Made by a program: the position numbers and the translations under genes
In this document: positions 33,742 through 42,839 of the stretch, piece after piece
How positions within the stretch are numbered: the stretch's first letter is position 1
Layout: every line of letters starts with the position of its first letter
Notes under the pieces: generated by a model
Seen by the model: the letters and a program-made list of their open reading frames with translations, nothing else
The model's database searches: none
Told to the model about the DNA's origin: nothing
Assembly: GCA_964390495.1 (NCBI GenBank)
Contig: CAYMIN010000006.1
Span: 1 to 64,000, forward strand
DNA from: UBA11051 sp964390495
GTDB taxonomy: Bacteria; Armatimonadota; Zipacnadia; Zipacnadales; UBA11051
Direction: 5' to 3'
DNA length: 64,000 bases

Positions 33742-34194
33742 CTACCAGTCCACCGCGACCTTCACTACCACCTTGTGGATCTCGCCCTCACCGCACATCG
33801 GTCCGTGAGCGTCCTCCGGGAAGAACACCACGAAGGTACCCTCAGGCAAAGGAAACCAGCCAGTCGGCTCATCGCCGAAAAGTGCAACATCGCTTTCCTC
33901 TTCGTACTCCTGTTCCACCAGGCAACATTCGGAAGTGGGCTTCCAGGAGAAGATCTCCTCCCCTGCAAGCAGATACTGGATGTCAATATACTTCCGGTGC
34001 GCTTCGAGGCTGGCTTCCTCAGGAGGGCGCGCGTTCGCCGCGATGATATTAACGGATAGGCGCGGCCCCTCTAGCTCCCGCACCCCGTCAATCAGCTCGG
34101 CCAGACTCTCCTCCTCAAGCAGCCGGAAAGCCTCCTCGAAGCCTGCATGTAATCCACAATAGCGCCACGCATTCTCCAGCGTGTCAACAACCAT
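33742..34194 (-). CDS. YhcH/YjgK/YiaL family protein
   Basis: Small cupin-like protein of 150 residues of the YhcH/YjgK/YiaL family, linked in other bacteria to sugar and sialic acid use (possibly anomer or isomer conversion). The family blocks EAHRKYIDIQYLLAGEE, EEESDVALF, GTFVVFFPEDAHGPMC and HKVVVKV are present; the His and Glu residues in them line the metal pocket. Cytoplasmic. It starts three bases after the acyl-CoA ligase gene stops, so the two are co-transcribed, which is not an obvious functional pair. The exact substrate is unknown. Confidence 0.88.
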   Translation of the reverse strand: MVVDTLENAWRYCGLHAGFEEAFRLLEEESLAELIDGVRELEGPRLSVNIIAANARPPEEASLEAHRKYIDIQYLLAGEEIFSWKPTSECCLVEQEYEEESDVALFGDEPTGWFPLPEGTFVVFFPEDAHGPMCGEGEIHKVVVKVAVDW

Positions 34195-34197
34195 GAA

Positions 34198-35682
34198 TCA
34201 TCCCTCCGTACTCAGAAGCTCTCGCAGCTCTCGCTTGAGGACCTTACCCATGCTGTTGCGGGGTAGCTCCTCCACAAACTCGATGTGATCGGGGCGTTGG
34301 TAATCTACCAGCCGCTCGGCGGCATAGGCCATAATCGCGGCTTGATCCGCTTCACGATTCTCCGGCACCACAACTGCAACTACACATTCGCCCTTGCGGT
34401 CGTTCGGAATGCCGATGACAGCCGATTCGCGCACCGCCGGGCAGGAGTTGAGCACGCGCTCCACCACCGGCGGATAGACGTTGAAACCGCTGACGATAAT
34501 CAGGTCCTTCTCGCGCCCGCGCAGGGTCAGGAAGCCGTCCGCATCACGCTCCGCCAGGTCACCGGCGTCAAACCAGCCGTCGGCGCTCAAGGGGTCGGGC
34601 ATGTTCCAGTAGCGGTCGAACAGATTCGGCCCGCGTACCCAGACTTGTCCGACCTCGTCGGCGTCCGCCGTGTGCCCGGCCTTATTCCTGACCACCAGCT
34701 CGATGCCGGGCAGAGGCAGGCCGACCGAGCCTTGCTTGTGAGGCCCGTCGAGGGGCAAGCTGGTGATGACGTGGGTCTCGGTCATGCCGTAGCGGTTGAT
34801 GATCGGCCGCCCGACCTTCTGCTCCAACTCCGGCAGCACCTCCGGGCGGATCGGCGCAGAGCCGCAGGTAATCAGCCGCAGGTCTTGCCACTGCCGGGCA
34901 TATTCACCGAACTCCGGCCGCCTCAGGAAAGCGTAATGGAAGGGCGGAATCCCATAGAAGACCGTGGCCTGCCGCATCTTCTTCATCGTCTGGCGCGGGT
35001 GGAAGCGGTCCTCAAGCAGCGTCTCGCAGCCGCACACCAAGGCCGTATGGCAGGCGAAAGACAGGCCGTGGATATGGTACAGCGGCAGGCAATTGAGCAG
35101 GCGATCCTCAGGCGTGAAACGCCAGTACTGGGCGATCGCGGCCACCGCAGCCAGGAGATTACCATGAGTGTGCACCGCGCCCTTGGGCTGGCCGGTAGTG
35201 CCCGAGGAATAGAGCATCAGGGCATCGTCAGTGGGCTGGAATGAGGGCTCGGCTAAGGGCACTCCGTCCTTGCGGGTCAGGCCGGCGGGATGGAGAACCC
35301 GGCAGGCCGCCGCTTGCTGCTGGATCAGCTCCGTCAGCAGCCCCGCCGCGTCACCGTCAGCAATCGCCAGACAAGGTGTCGCGTCAGACAGAAAATAGCC
35401 CAGCTCGTGGACGGTGAAGCGCGGATTCAGCGGAACCGATATGCCGCCGGCCATGATCGTCGCCAGGTGAGACAGCAATAGCGGGAGTTTCTGCTGGCAG
35501 ACTACCAGTACCCGGTCGCCCTGCTGCAGGCCCTGCTCGCGCAACCTCCCGGCGATTCCCAGTATGCGGCGCATCAGTCGCTGATAGGACCAGGTCTTGC
35601 CCCGATAGCGCAGGGCCGGCTGGGCAGCGCGTTCGTCCGCGACCTCCAGTAAGCGATCCCCAAATGCCGCAAGTCCAGACAT
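34198..35682 (-). CDS. AMP-forming acyl-CoA synthetase
   Basis: ATP-dependent acid:CoA ligase of 494 residues. LYSSGTTGQPKGAVHTHGN is the phosphate-binding motif, NRYGMTETHVI the adenine-site motif, DGWFDAGDLAERDADGFLTL the hinge region and NSMGKVLKREL the catalytic C-terminal lysine. At this length, with DRLLNCLPLYHIHGL, it looks like a malonyl-CoA synthetase or medium/long-chain acyl ligase; the acid cannot be told. The ATG start has AAGGAG ten bases upstream. It is divergent from the TIM-barrel isomerase gene, with about 220 bases between them. Confidence 0.9.
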   Translation of the reverse strand: MSGLAAFGDRLLEVADERAAQPALRYRGKTWSYQRLMRRILGIAGRLREQGLQQGDRVLVVCQQKLPLLLSHLATIMAGGISVPLNPRFTVHELGYFLSDATPCLAIADGDAAGLLTELIQQQAAACRVLHPAGLTRKDGVPLAEPSFQPTDDALMLYSSGTTGQPKGAVHTHGNLLAAVAAIAQYWRFTPEDRLLNCLPLYHIHGLSFACHTALVCGCETLLEDRFHPRQTMKKMRQATVFYGIPPFHYAFLRRPEFGEYARQWQDLRLITCGSAPIRPEVLPELEQKVGRPIINRYGMTETHVITSLPLDGPHKQGSVGLPLPGIELVVRNKAGHTADADEVGQVWVRGPNLFDRYWNMPDPLSADGWFDAGDLAERDADGFLTLRGREKDLIIVSGFNVYPPVVERVLNSCPAVRESAVIGIPNDRKGECVVAVVVPENREADQAAIMAYAAERLVDYQRPDHIEFVEELPRNSMGKVLKRELRELLSTEG

Positions 35683-35904
35683 CAGTCAAGCCAGCTCCTT
35701 GCTAGCGGTAATTCCAGTGGCTCCGGCAGTGCACGCTGAGGGTTGGCTTCACCAAGCAGGCGGCATTTCCCTTCCTCGAGCGGGCCTTTACCGCGAATCT
35801 CTCTACAAACTCGGCCAAGGTATGACAGCCGCCGGGCAGGAATAACCCAGGAGAACGAGAAGGGGCTTGGCGCACTAACAGCACCTCAGTGGGGAGTGAT
35901 GTGG

Positions 35905-36729
35905 ATGGCTGCAGAAATGTGCGTCGGTGGCATGGTATGGAGCCTGGGCGATATGCACGAGCTCTACGAACAGATCGCCTGGTTCGCCGAGCAGGGCTTC
36001 GACGGCGTTGACTTCCACACCCAGCCCAGCTTTACCGACCGGTGGGCAAGCTTCGATGTCCGCAAGGCCTCCGCCGATGACCGTCGGGGGCTCAAGGAAG
36101 CCCTGGCGCCATTCGACGAAGTGAGCATCCACGGCGAGTCGTTCGCCTATGACATCACCTTCGACAGCCCCAATGAGCTGGTGCGACGGGCTTCGGTCGA
36201 GGCGCTGCGGGGAAGTATCGAGCTGGCCGCCGAAATCGGCGCGCCGGTCGTCACCGTCCACCGGGGCAAGGCTGATGCGCAATGGGCCGGCGCCGTCCTC
36301 CACGAGGCCTTCGCGCGCTCCATCGCCGAGCTTGCCGCAATGGCGGAGGAGGCGGGCGTAACTGTCGGCTTCGAGATCGAGGCCGACTACGACCTGGTGC
36401 TGGCGACCGAGGGGCCGGTGGGAATCACCATAGATACCGGCCACCAGAGCCTGGAGCAAGGCGCCGGCTACCGCCAGTTCGGAACCCTGGGCAATCTGAT
36501 CCGGCATCTCGGGGAGCGGGTCATCCATGTGCATGTGCATGACTACGATGGCGCAAACGACCATCTTGCCATCGGCGCCGGGAACGTAGATTTCCCCGAG
36601 GTGCTGGGCGCGCTGCGGGACATCAACTATACCGGCATGATGTGCCTGGAACTCAACCCCCAGCGCACGACAGCGGAGGATTGGGTTAAGAGCCGCGACG
36701 CGCTTCGAGAAATCCTGGCCGAGCTATGA
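35905..36729 (+). CDS. Sugar phosphate isomerase/epimerase family TIM barrel
   Basis: Xylose-isomerase-like TIM barrel of 274 residues. EQGFDGVDFHTQP, VTVHRGKADAQWAG, VGFEIEAD, ITIDTGHQ and VIHVHVHDYDGANDHLAIG give the row of Glu, Asp and His residues that bind the metal. MCLELNP closes the barrel. The ATG at 35905 is preferred over 35899 because GGGGAG lies eight bases upstream. It overlaps the phosphoesterase gene by four bases (ATGA), so the pair is translationally coupled. The substrate is unknown; members include epimerases, isomerases and endonuclease IV relatives. Confidence 0.88.
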   Translation: MAAEMCVGGMVWSLGDMHELYEQIAWFAEQGFDGVDFHTQPSFTDRWASFDVRKASADDRRGLKEALAPFDEVSIHGESFAYDITFDSPNELVRRASVEALRGSIELAAEIGAPVVTVHRGKADAQWAGAVLHEAFARSIAELAAMAEEAGVTVGFEIEADYDLVLATEGPVGITIDTGHQSLEQGAGYRQFGTLGNLIRHLGERVIHVHVHDYDGANDHLAIGAGNVDFPEVLGALRDINYTGMMCLELNPQRTTAEDWVKSRDALREILAEL

Positions 36730-37457
36730 GCGGGATACAGAGGATTCTAGTTCTGGGGGACATTCACGCCAACCTGGCAGCCGGCGAGGCGGTGCTGGAC
36801 GCGGCTGAGGAGGTGGAGGCGTGCATCTTCGTCGGAGATATTATCGGCTTCGGGCCTCAGCCCCGGCAGTGCGTTGACTTGTTTCGCCAGTTCAGTCAGA
36901 CGCTGCCCACCTGGGCGATTTTGGGCAACCACGACCTGCACGCCCTGAATGATGTCGCCTCGTGGCAAGGAGAAGCGGTCGGTAATGGCGCGGAATGGGA
37001 AGCCTGGACGGCGCGCCAACTCGATGCGGATGCCCGCGCCTTCCTGAATGGGCTGCCGCGCAGCATCACCGCGACCTTTCACGGAATACGCACCCATCTC
37101 CGCCACCACCAGTCGGCCCTGAGCAGCCATGTTGATGACGCCACGGTCGCAGCGGAGCTGGAGACCTGGGTCTGCCCAGAGGCCAGCGAGCTGGTCGTGT
37201 TCGGGCATTTCCACCGGCCGATTGCCTGGCGGGTCCGCGACAAGCGTATGGTCTGCCCCGGAAGCGTGGGCCAACCGCGCGGCGGCTGCCCGGAGGCCTC
37301 ATTCGCTATCTGGGAGCCGCAGGAGCTCGCGTTCAGGCGGGTGGCCTACGACATTGACCGGACCGTAGCGGCCCTTGACGATATCCCCATGACCGCGGTC
37401 TATCGGGAGATCTGGGAGCGGAACTACCGCGAGGGCGTGGTCGGTCCCGGCTCGTGA
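36726..37457 (+). CDS. Calcineurin-like metallophosphoesterase
   Basis: Cytoplasmic dinuclear metal phosphoesterase of 243 residues of the YfcE-like group. The metal motifs appear in order: GDIHANLAA, GDIIGFGPQP, GNHDLHAL, then a His region and GHFHRPIAW. It lacks a signal peptide. The start codon overlaps the stop of the preceding TIM-barrel gene. The pairing suggests that both act on one small phosphorylated or sugar compound, but this is inference. Family members act on nucleic acids, cyclic nucleotides or sugar phosphates, and sequence alone does not decide. Confidence 0.88.
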   Translation: MSGIQRILVLGDIHANLAAGEAVLDAAEEVEACIFVGDIIGFGPQPRQCVDLFRQFSQTLPTWAILGNHDLHALNDVASWQGEAVGNGAEWEAWTARQLDADARAFLNGLPRSITATFHGIRTHLRHHQSALSSHVDDATVAAELETWVCPEASELVVFGHFHRPIAWRVRDKRMVCPGSVGQPRGGCPEASFAIWEPQELAFRRVAYDIDRTVAALDDIPMTAVYREIWERNYREGVVGPGS

Positions 37458-37508
37458 GGTTTGGGCAGAGTAGATTCCCGAAGGATTGGCCCTATCCAAG
37501 AAGCTCAG

Positions 37509-39476
37509 TTAGCGCTCCGGGGCGAGAATTACCCGCTGCTTGCCGGTGTCGAGGTCGAGGCGGATGAGGGGGCGGTTGGTTGCACGGCTCCGTATCACCA
37601 GATCGCCGTCGTGGGTCCAGCCCTCCAGCGAGCCATCTACCTTCCCGACCATCCGCAGGTCGCTGCCATCGGGCTTTGCCGCCCAGACATAACGATTATT
37701 GTACTTGTCACGCTCGTCCAGATTGTAGCTCAGCACGTACATGCGGTCGCCCCGGGGAGAGATGCTGACGAGCGACGGCATCTGCCCGTTCAGCTCACTG
37801 TCGCCGATTGTCCGCACGATCTGGGCCGCCCTCAAGTCCACAAGTTTGAGCCGCTCATTTCGGCGGGAGCCATCTGCTGAAGGCGGCCTCAGAGTCCAGA
37901 TATGTTTTCCGTCCGGTGTCCAGCCCCTATAAACGGGGGAAAGGTCATCGAAGTAGTGCGCCTGGCCGCTTGTCAGGTCCCGCAGGATCATCCGATACGT
38001 TCGCTCGGCGGAAGGTGGCAGTTGGCCGCCCTGCCTGGCGTTGATGCGCGTCTGACTGACGAGCCACCGCCCGTCCGGCGAGATCTGTGTCCCCCACCAC
38101 CCGCCGGCCAATTCGGCAACGGTTCGCGTCTCGACCTGGGGTACTCGTGTTACACGTATCACGGTTCTGCCAATTGCGGCGATGCCTGTCGGACGTTCTA
38201 CCTGGGTCTTTTCATACCAATAAACGCCACTTTCATCCGGTGCCCAGCCGATTACACTGCCCATTGAGAACTCCTCAGGCATATCTAGGTACTCGGCCCT
38301 ACCCGCCATCATGGTCAGGAAGGTGCGGTTCCCTACAGGCACATAGCTGCCCTTGGGCGAGCACAGGCGCTCTGCTTCGTACCAGTCCCAGCTCTTGTAC
38401 CGCTCTGCCCTGGTGCCCAAGCGCCGCATGTGACCAGAGGGCACCTCAACCACCCAGTCCCATGGTCCCGCCAAATTTTCCCCATAGCGAGAACGCCATC
38501 CCCACTGTAGGAAAAGCCTGTCGCCCCCCGGTGACCAACCTATCTCCTCGACTGGGCCGCGGCAGATCAAGCGCCGGCGTTTCCCCTCGACATCTAGCAG
38601 CCACAAGTCGTCCACGCTACCATCTGCAATACCGGCAACAGCGACCCAGTGACCGGTAGGGCTAACTTGCACCCAGTCCAAGGCCCTCAGCGCCGGCTTG
38701 CCTGCGAATAGCAGAGTCGCAATTGTGAGTACAAAGCCCGCGCCCACCAGGACACCGTAGGTTCCGAAGGTACGACCGACGCGCCGCCAGCTTTCCATAA
38801 GCGGTGTGCGCATAAACCCCCAGCCTGCCGTAACAACAGCCAGGAGCGCAATGACGATGAAAGTAGCGGCACGCGTCCCTTCTGAGGTATGCGGCGGCCA
38901 CATCCCCAGCCACGGCCCCCAGCGGGCGGGCAAATAGTCATAGGCCAGGTAGAGATACAGTGCCAGCATGGCCGCGCCGAACAGGATCCCCAACCCGGCT
39001 GCGGCCATCGCTGAGCGCAGTAGCATTGATAGCATCAGCGTGAAGCCGAACAGCGCCACCAGCGTGGCTATCTGCAGATACTGCGGCATCGCGATCATTT
39101 CGGTATAGATGTTCCAGGCGTCGTGGCCGCGCATCTTCAGCAGCCCGCAGCAGGCCCCGTGTATCAGTACCAGCAGCAGCGCCAGCATCACCACTGTGAC
39201 CGTCACCTTGACGGCCCAGAGCCGCGCCCGCGAGACCGGCCAGCAGCCCAGAAAGCTCAACTGCCCGCGACTCTCCCGCGCCATCACGTTGGCGCCACCC
39301 AACAGCGCCGCCGCCATGCTGATGAGCCAGCAGAAGCCCAGCGAGATGCCGACGAAGCGCTCTTTGTCCCAGTTGTACCACACATCCGCGATCCCCAGAG
39401 TGATCGCCGCGCCCAGTATCAGCACGAAGGCCGGCAAAAGCTCGCGGACTTCCTTCCAGATCAGCGCGCGCATCAA
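37509..39476 (-). CDS. ABC-2 type permease fused to a TolB-like beta-propeller (second copy)
   Basis: Protein of 655 residues. Residues 1-250 are an ABC-2 permease with about seven membrane segments and the family motif MARESRGQLSFLGCWPVSR between helices 2 and 3. Residues 265-655 are a beta-propeller of TolB/WD40-like repeats (VQVSPTGHWVAVAG, IGWSPGGDRLFLQWG, TQISPDGRWLVSQ, RGWTPDGKHIW, VSISPRGDRMYV). An odd number of helices would place the propeller outside the cytoplasm. Its start overlaps the end of the paralogous upstream gene by four bases. The two paralogues plus one ATPase suggest a heterodimeric transporter with paired sensor or binding propellers. Confidence 0.85.
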   Translation of the reverse strand: MMRALIWKEVRELLPAFVLILGAAITLGIADVWYNWDKERFVGISLGFCWLISMAAALLGGANVMARESRGQLSFLGCWPVSRARLWAVKVTVTVVMLALLLVLIHGACCGLLKMRGHDAWNIYTEMIAMPQYLQIATLVALFGFTLMLSMLLRSAMAAAGLGILFGAAMLALYLYLAYDYLPARWGPWLGMWPPHTSEGTRAATFIVIALLAVVTAGWGFMRTPLMESWRRVGRTFGTYGVLVGAGFVLTIATLLFAGKPALRALDWVQVSPTGHWVAVAGIADGSVDDLWLLDVEGKRRRLICRGPVEEIGWSPGGDRLFLQWGWRSRYGENLAGPWDWVVEVPSGHMRRLGTRAERYKSWDWYEAERLCSPKGSYVPVGNRTFLTMMAGRAEYLDMPEEFSMGSVIGWAPDESGVYWYEKTQVERPTGIAAIGRTVIRVTRVPQVETRTVAELAGGWWGTQISPDGRWLVSQTRINARQGGQLPPSAERTYRMILRDLTSGQAHYFDDLSPVYRGWTPDGKHIWTLRPPSADGSRRNERLKLVDLRAAQIVRTIGDSELNGQMPSLVSISPRGDRMYVLSYNLDERDKYNNRYVWAAKPDGSDLRMVGKVDGSLEGWTHDGDLVIRSRATNRPLIRLDLDTGKQRVILAPER

Positions 39477-41443
39477 TGGCTCCCCCCTGCCTCAGAGTTC
39501 TCCGGCGGCACGGAACTGGTCAATATCTCGGTCTGTACTCCGGTATCCGGATCAATACTGATTATCTTTCGCTTTTCGACAGTGACTATTATCTGCCCCT
39601 CCGCCGTCCAGCCGCCAATGTCAAAGTCAGTGAAGTCGGTCATCGCGCTCCCGGCGATGCGCCGCAGGCCGGACCCGGCGGCGTTACTGACCCACAGATG
39701 GATTGGCCCCCACTCAACAACCCTGTCGCTTGGGGATTGGGCTTTGTCTCGTACAACTTTGTGAGTTGCCAGCGCCACGCGCTTGCCGTCAAGAGACCAG
39801 TAATGCCAAGGCAGCGGTTCCTCGCCGCTGAAGTTACTTGTACCCAACTCTTTGATAACGCGCAGGTGCGCCAGATCAACCACGGCCATCTGTCGCCCAT
39901 TCGTCTGCATCCACACGTATTGCTCGCCTGGCGACCAAGCGCGTCCTGCTGGCCGTCCGGCTACCTCTAGTCTCGCGCCGCTGCCAAGGTTCTCCAACGT
40001 CGCCACCGTGCTTGCAGATTTCGTCGCCAGGGTCTCCCACACAACCCAGCGCGCATGTGGCGAAAGCTTGATTGAGGCTGCTTCTTCCGGTCCCTGGGCC
40101 ACTGCTCTGCCGAGCGGGCTCCCTGAGGGTAGCTCAGTCCGGGCAAGTGTGAGCCGACCCTTCTTGCTGTACGAGAAGTAAACAGCGGATTTATTCTCCT
40201 CCCATCCGACTACTGTCGCCTTCTGAGGCAGTTGCATCTCCAGCACGACAGGCCGCGGCTTCAGACGCACCAGGCTCGCCCCGTAGGACATGTAGGTGCC
40301 CTGCGCAGAGAATTGCGGGAGCGCACCCTCTACATATCCCAATTCCGCCAGCGAGGTCGTCCTGCCCTCAGCTACTTCAATCAGCCAATCCCAGCGCAAA
40401 TGGGTGCGCGGCAGGAAGTGGAAATTTGCCCCGCGATCGCCCCAGGATACGAACACGCTCTGGCTATCGGGCAGCCAGGCAGCGAGCTCGACCGGTGGGC
40501 GGGCGAGACATTTCAACTCAGTGCCATCGGGCCGCATTCGCCACAGGCGACTACGCAAACGGTGATAGTGAGAATCGTCCCGGTAATCGCGGAACATCAC
40601 CCATTCGCCGTCCGGGCTTACCTCGGCGTGTTCCACCCAGCCGATGTCTTCGGGCCCCGGCTCTCCGAGATAACGCACTCCGGTAAAGAACGCCGGGATG
40701 ATGGCCAGGCACAGTATTGCGCCGGCGATGGTCGTGCGCCACAGCCGCTTACTGTAGGCTAAGGGCAGGGAGGCCATGTAGCCAGATCCTGACGCCACCA
40801 GCAGACCAAGGCCGAGTATCGTCGCCAGTATTGCCGGCGTGGACAATGAAGGCGTACTGTACAAGATGCCCAGTTGCGGCCCGAAGAAGCGCGGCAGCAC
40901 ATCGGCGGCCAAGAACATCCAGAGCATAAGTAGAAGCAGGCCTGCCAGCAAAGCCACCGCATTGGCCTCGAAGGGGTTCTTCCGCATCCCTGACAAGAAG
41001 AAGCCCAAGCAGAACAGGAAGAAGGTCGTGGCTGCGTGCAGCAATATCATGGAGGTTCCCAGGTCAGGCAACGTCTGCCTGAACGCATGCGCCCCTTGAG
41101 GCTCAGTGCCAAATGCCACCGCGTAGAGAAGCAGATACACTACAGCCAACATCAGCAGCGCCGTACACAGCTTTGCTGCCCAGATCGCGCCCCGGGATAC
41201 CGGAAACGAACCTTGGAATGCCTCCGACCCGCGCCCGCGTTCGTGCGCCAGAGTGTGAGAGCCGGCCAATAGCCCCAGCAGCGGCGCGCCGAGCATGAAG
41301 AACACACTTGCAAGGACGCGGTGTTCCTCATCAAGCAACGGACCCCGCCAATACTCCACCAGCAGCAACACCAACGCCCCCAATACCACCACCAGCGCCG
41401 GTGCCAGCAGTTCGCGGAACTCTTTGTAGATGAGCGCCTTCAT
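39473..41443 (-). CDS. ABC-2 type permease fused to a TolB-like beta-propeller (first copy)
   Basis: Protein of 656 residues, paralogous over its whole length to the downstream gene. Residues 1-260 hold seven hydrophobic segments, with LAHERGRGSEAFQGSFPVSR as the ABC-2 motif. Residues 270-656 are repeats of a TolB-like propeller (AEVSPDGEWVMFRDY, AWLPDSQSVFVSWGD, RAWSPGEQYVWMQ, YWSLDGKRVALAT). It lies five bases after the ATPase gene. I know permease domains of this kind with YtrA-type regulators, but the covalent propeller is unusual. What is moved (drug, lipid, glycan or peptide) cannot be read from sequence. Confidence 0.85.
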   Translation of the reverse strand: MKALIYKEFRELLAPALVVVLGALVLLLVEYWRGPLLDEEHRVLASVFFMLGAPLLGLLAGSHTLAHERGRGSEAFQGSFPVSRGAIWAAKLCTALLMLAVVYLLLYAVAFGTEPQGAHAFRQTLPDLGTSMILLHAATTFFLFCLGFFLSGMRKNPFEANAVALLAGLLLLMLWMFLAADVLPRFFGPQLGILYSTPSLSTPAILATILGLGLLVASGSGYMASLPLAYSKRLWRTTIAGAILCLAIIPAFFTGVRYLGEPGPEDIGWVEHAEVSPDGEWVMFRDYRDDSHYHRLRSRLWRMRPDGTELKCLARPPVELAAWLPDSQSVFVSWGDRGANFHFLPRTHLRWDWLIEVAEGRTTSLAELGYVEGALPQFSAQGTYMSYGASLVRLKPRPVVLEMQLPQKATVVGWEENKSAVYFSYSKKGRLTLARTELPSGSPLGRAVAQGPEEAASIKLSPHARWVVWETLATKSASTVATLENLGSGARLEVAGRPAGRAWSPGEQYVWMQTNGRQMAVVDLAHLRVIKELGTSNFSGEEPLPWHYWSLDGKRVALATHKVVRDKAQSPSDRVVEWGPIHLWVSNAAGSGLRRIAGSAMTDFTDFDIGGWTAEGQIIVTVEKRKIISIDPDTGVQTEILTSSVPPENSEAGGSH

Positions 41444-41448
41444 GGCGT

Positions 41449-42348
41449 TTACCCTTCGACTAGTGCAGGCCGGGGTCGCACGTAGGCAACGAATATATCC
41501 TCCAGGCTGCAGTCCTCGACCTTGATATCGGTCGCCCCTGCCGCCGCCAGCTTGTGCAGCTTCTCCTCAGCGCAATCGGCCCAGATGATGGCACGCTGGC
41601 GGCCCTCGCCCTCCTGCTGCAAGATGTCATCGTCCGCGATTGCCCTTGCGACAGCGGGGAAGGTCGCGACCACGCGCTTGACCGAAGCCTTGAGTTCCTC
41701 CAGGGGCCTTTGCACGATGAGCTTGCCCTGGTGCAGGATGCCCACCCGGTCGGCCACGCGCTCGACATCGTCAATGATGTGGGAGGAGAAGAACACGGTG
41801 GTGCCGGCTTCCTGCAGGATGCCGACGATACTTTCCATGAACTCGCGGCGCACTACGGCATCCAGGCCGGCAGTGGGATCATCCAGGACCACCAGCACCG
41901 GCCGCGAGGCCAGCGCCATTGTCAGTGCCATCTTGCCTTGCATCCCCCGCGAGAGCTGGCCGATGCGCCGCTCGCTCGGCAGCTCAAAGCGCGCCCGGAG
42001 GTGCTCGGCGAATTCCCGGTCCCAGTAGGGGTGGATATTGGCCCCGAACCACAGCATCTCCCGCACCCGCATCCAGTCGTACATCTGCACCCGCTCGGGC
42101 ACGTAGGACACCGCCCGCTTCATCGCCACATCTTCCCGCAGCGGATTGAAGCCCAGCACCGACATCTCCCCGGCGGTGGGTTGGATGAAGCCCATCAGCA
42201 TCTGGATAGTGGTAGTCTTCCCCGCGCCGTTGAGGCCCAGGTAGCCGTAAACCGACCCTTTCGGCACCTGCAGGTCAACGCCGTCAACCGCCACCAGCCT
42301 GCCGAAGCGCCTGGTCAGTCCGCTGGTTTCAATGGCAAGCTCAGTCAT
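41449..42348 (-). CDS. ABC transporter ATP-binding protein
   Basis: ATPase of 299 residues that powers the two permease-propeller proteins encoded directly downstream. GLNGAGKTTTIQML is the Walker A motif, LSRGMQGKMAL the signature (divergent from LSGGQ, as common in CcmA-type proteins), VLVVLDDPTAGLDAVVRR the Walker B and D-loop, and FFSSHIIDDVERVAD the switch His. Residues 215-299 are the extra C-terminal domain common in ABC-2 exporters. Its start overlaps the GntR gene by eight bases, so regulator and ATPase are coupled. It belongs to the YtrB/CcmA group. Confidence 0.93.
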   Translation of the reverse strand: MTELAIETSGLTRRFGRLVAVDGVDLQVPKGSVYGYLGLNGAGKTTTIQMLMGFIQPTAGEMSVLGFNPLREDVAMKRAVSYVPERVQMYDWMRVREMLWFGANIHPYWDREFAEHLRARFELPSERRIGQLSRGMQGKMALTMALASRPVLVVLDDPTAGLDAVVRREFMESIVGILQEAGTTVFFSSHIIDDVERVADRVGILHQGKLIVQRPLEELKASVKRVVATFPAVARAIADDDILQQEGEGRQRAIIWADCAEEKLHKLAAAGATDIKVEDCSLEDIFVAYVRPRPALVEG

Positions 42349-42757
42349 CGGCCTTCACCTCTGGATTAGTCTCTGCATCCCGGCTGGTTTTGTCTATGAC
42401 CTCGGCGACCAGAGCCAGCAAGTCGTCAGGCTCGATCTGCAGGCTCCGGGCCGTGGCCGCGATCTCGACGAGCATCTCCCTGACCATGCGGCGACTCGCG
42501 GCCTGGCTGATCGCCTGGGCCTCGGGTGATACAAAGGTGCCGCTGCCCTGGCGGGAGGTGAGCAGCCCTTCGCTCTGCATTTCACGGTAGGCGCGGGCTA
42601 CGGTGTTGAGGTTGATGCGTAATTGTGTGGCGAGGTCACGGACGGTGGGGACTTGCTCGCCCGGCTTGACCGCACCGCCGGCCACCGCCAGGCGCATCTG
42701 TTCCTTTATCTGCACGTACAGCGGGGTACTGCTTTTCGGGTCCACGGAAATATACAT
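42341..42757 (-). CDS. YtrA-like GntR family repressor
   Basis: Transcription factor of 138 residues from the ATG at 42757. Residues 1-75 are a GntR winged helix (PLYVQIKEQMRLAVAG, GEQVPTVRDLATQLRINLNTVARAYREMQ, EGLLTSRQGSGTFV). The short C-terminal part with two helices is the YtrA-type dimerisation arm rather than a ligand domain. YtrA regulators usually repress the ABC operon in which they lie, and respond to envelope stress or antibiotics. The operator that covers its own promoter supports autoregulation. Likely leaderless, since the ATG lies nine bases after the -10 box. Confidence 0.93.
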   Translation of the reverse strand: MYISVDPKSSTPLYVQIKEQMRLAVAGGAVKPGEQVPTVRDLATQLRINLNTVARAYREMQSEGLLTSRQGSGTFVSPEAQAISQAASRRMVREMLVEIAATARSLQIEPDDLLALVAEVIDKTSRDAETNPEVKADD

Positions 42758-42779
42758 TGTACTAGTATTATAGTACAAT
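42756..42779 (-). promoter_or_regulatory. Operator dyad of the GntR-ABC operon
   Basis: Perfect 9-bp inverted repeat ATTGTACTA (42756-42764) and TAGTACAAT (42771-42779) around a six-base centre. It covers the -10 box and reaches the start codon of the GntR gene. Half-sites of this GTAC type fit YtrA-like repressors. Confidence 0.85.
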
Positions 42780-42794
42780 CGGCCGAGTTGTCAA
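42767..42794 (-). promoter_or_regulatory. Consensus sigma-70 promoter of the GntR-ABC operon
   Basis: On the minus strand TTGACA (42789-42794), a 16-base spacer and TATAAT (42767-42772) are both exact consensus boxes. Transcription should start at about 42757-42760, at or just before the ATG, so the message would have almost no leader. The dyad at 42756-42779 lies over it, so the promoter is strong but repressible. Confidence 0.88.
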
Positions 42795-42839
42795 GGGCGT
42801 TGGGGAAGATCTTTTTCGCGAGGATAAACAAGTGAGGAC

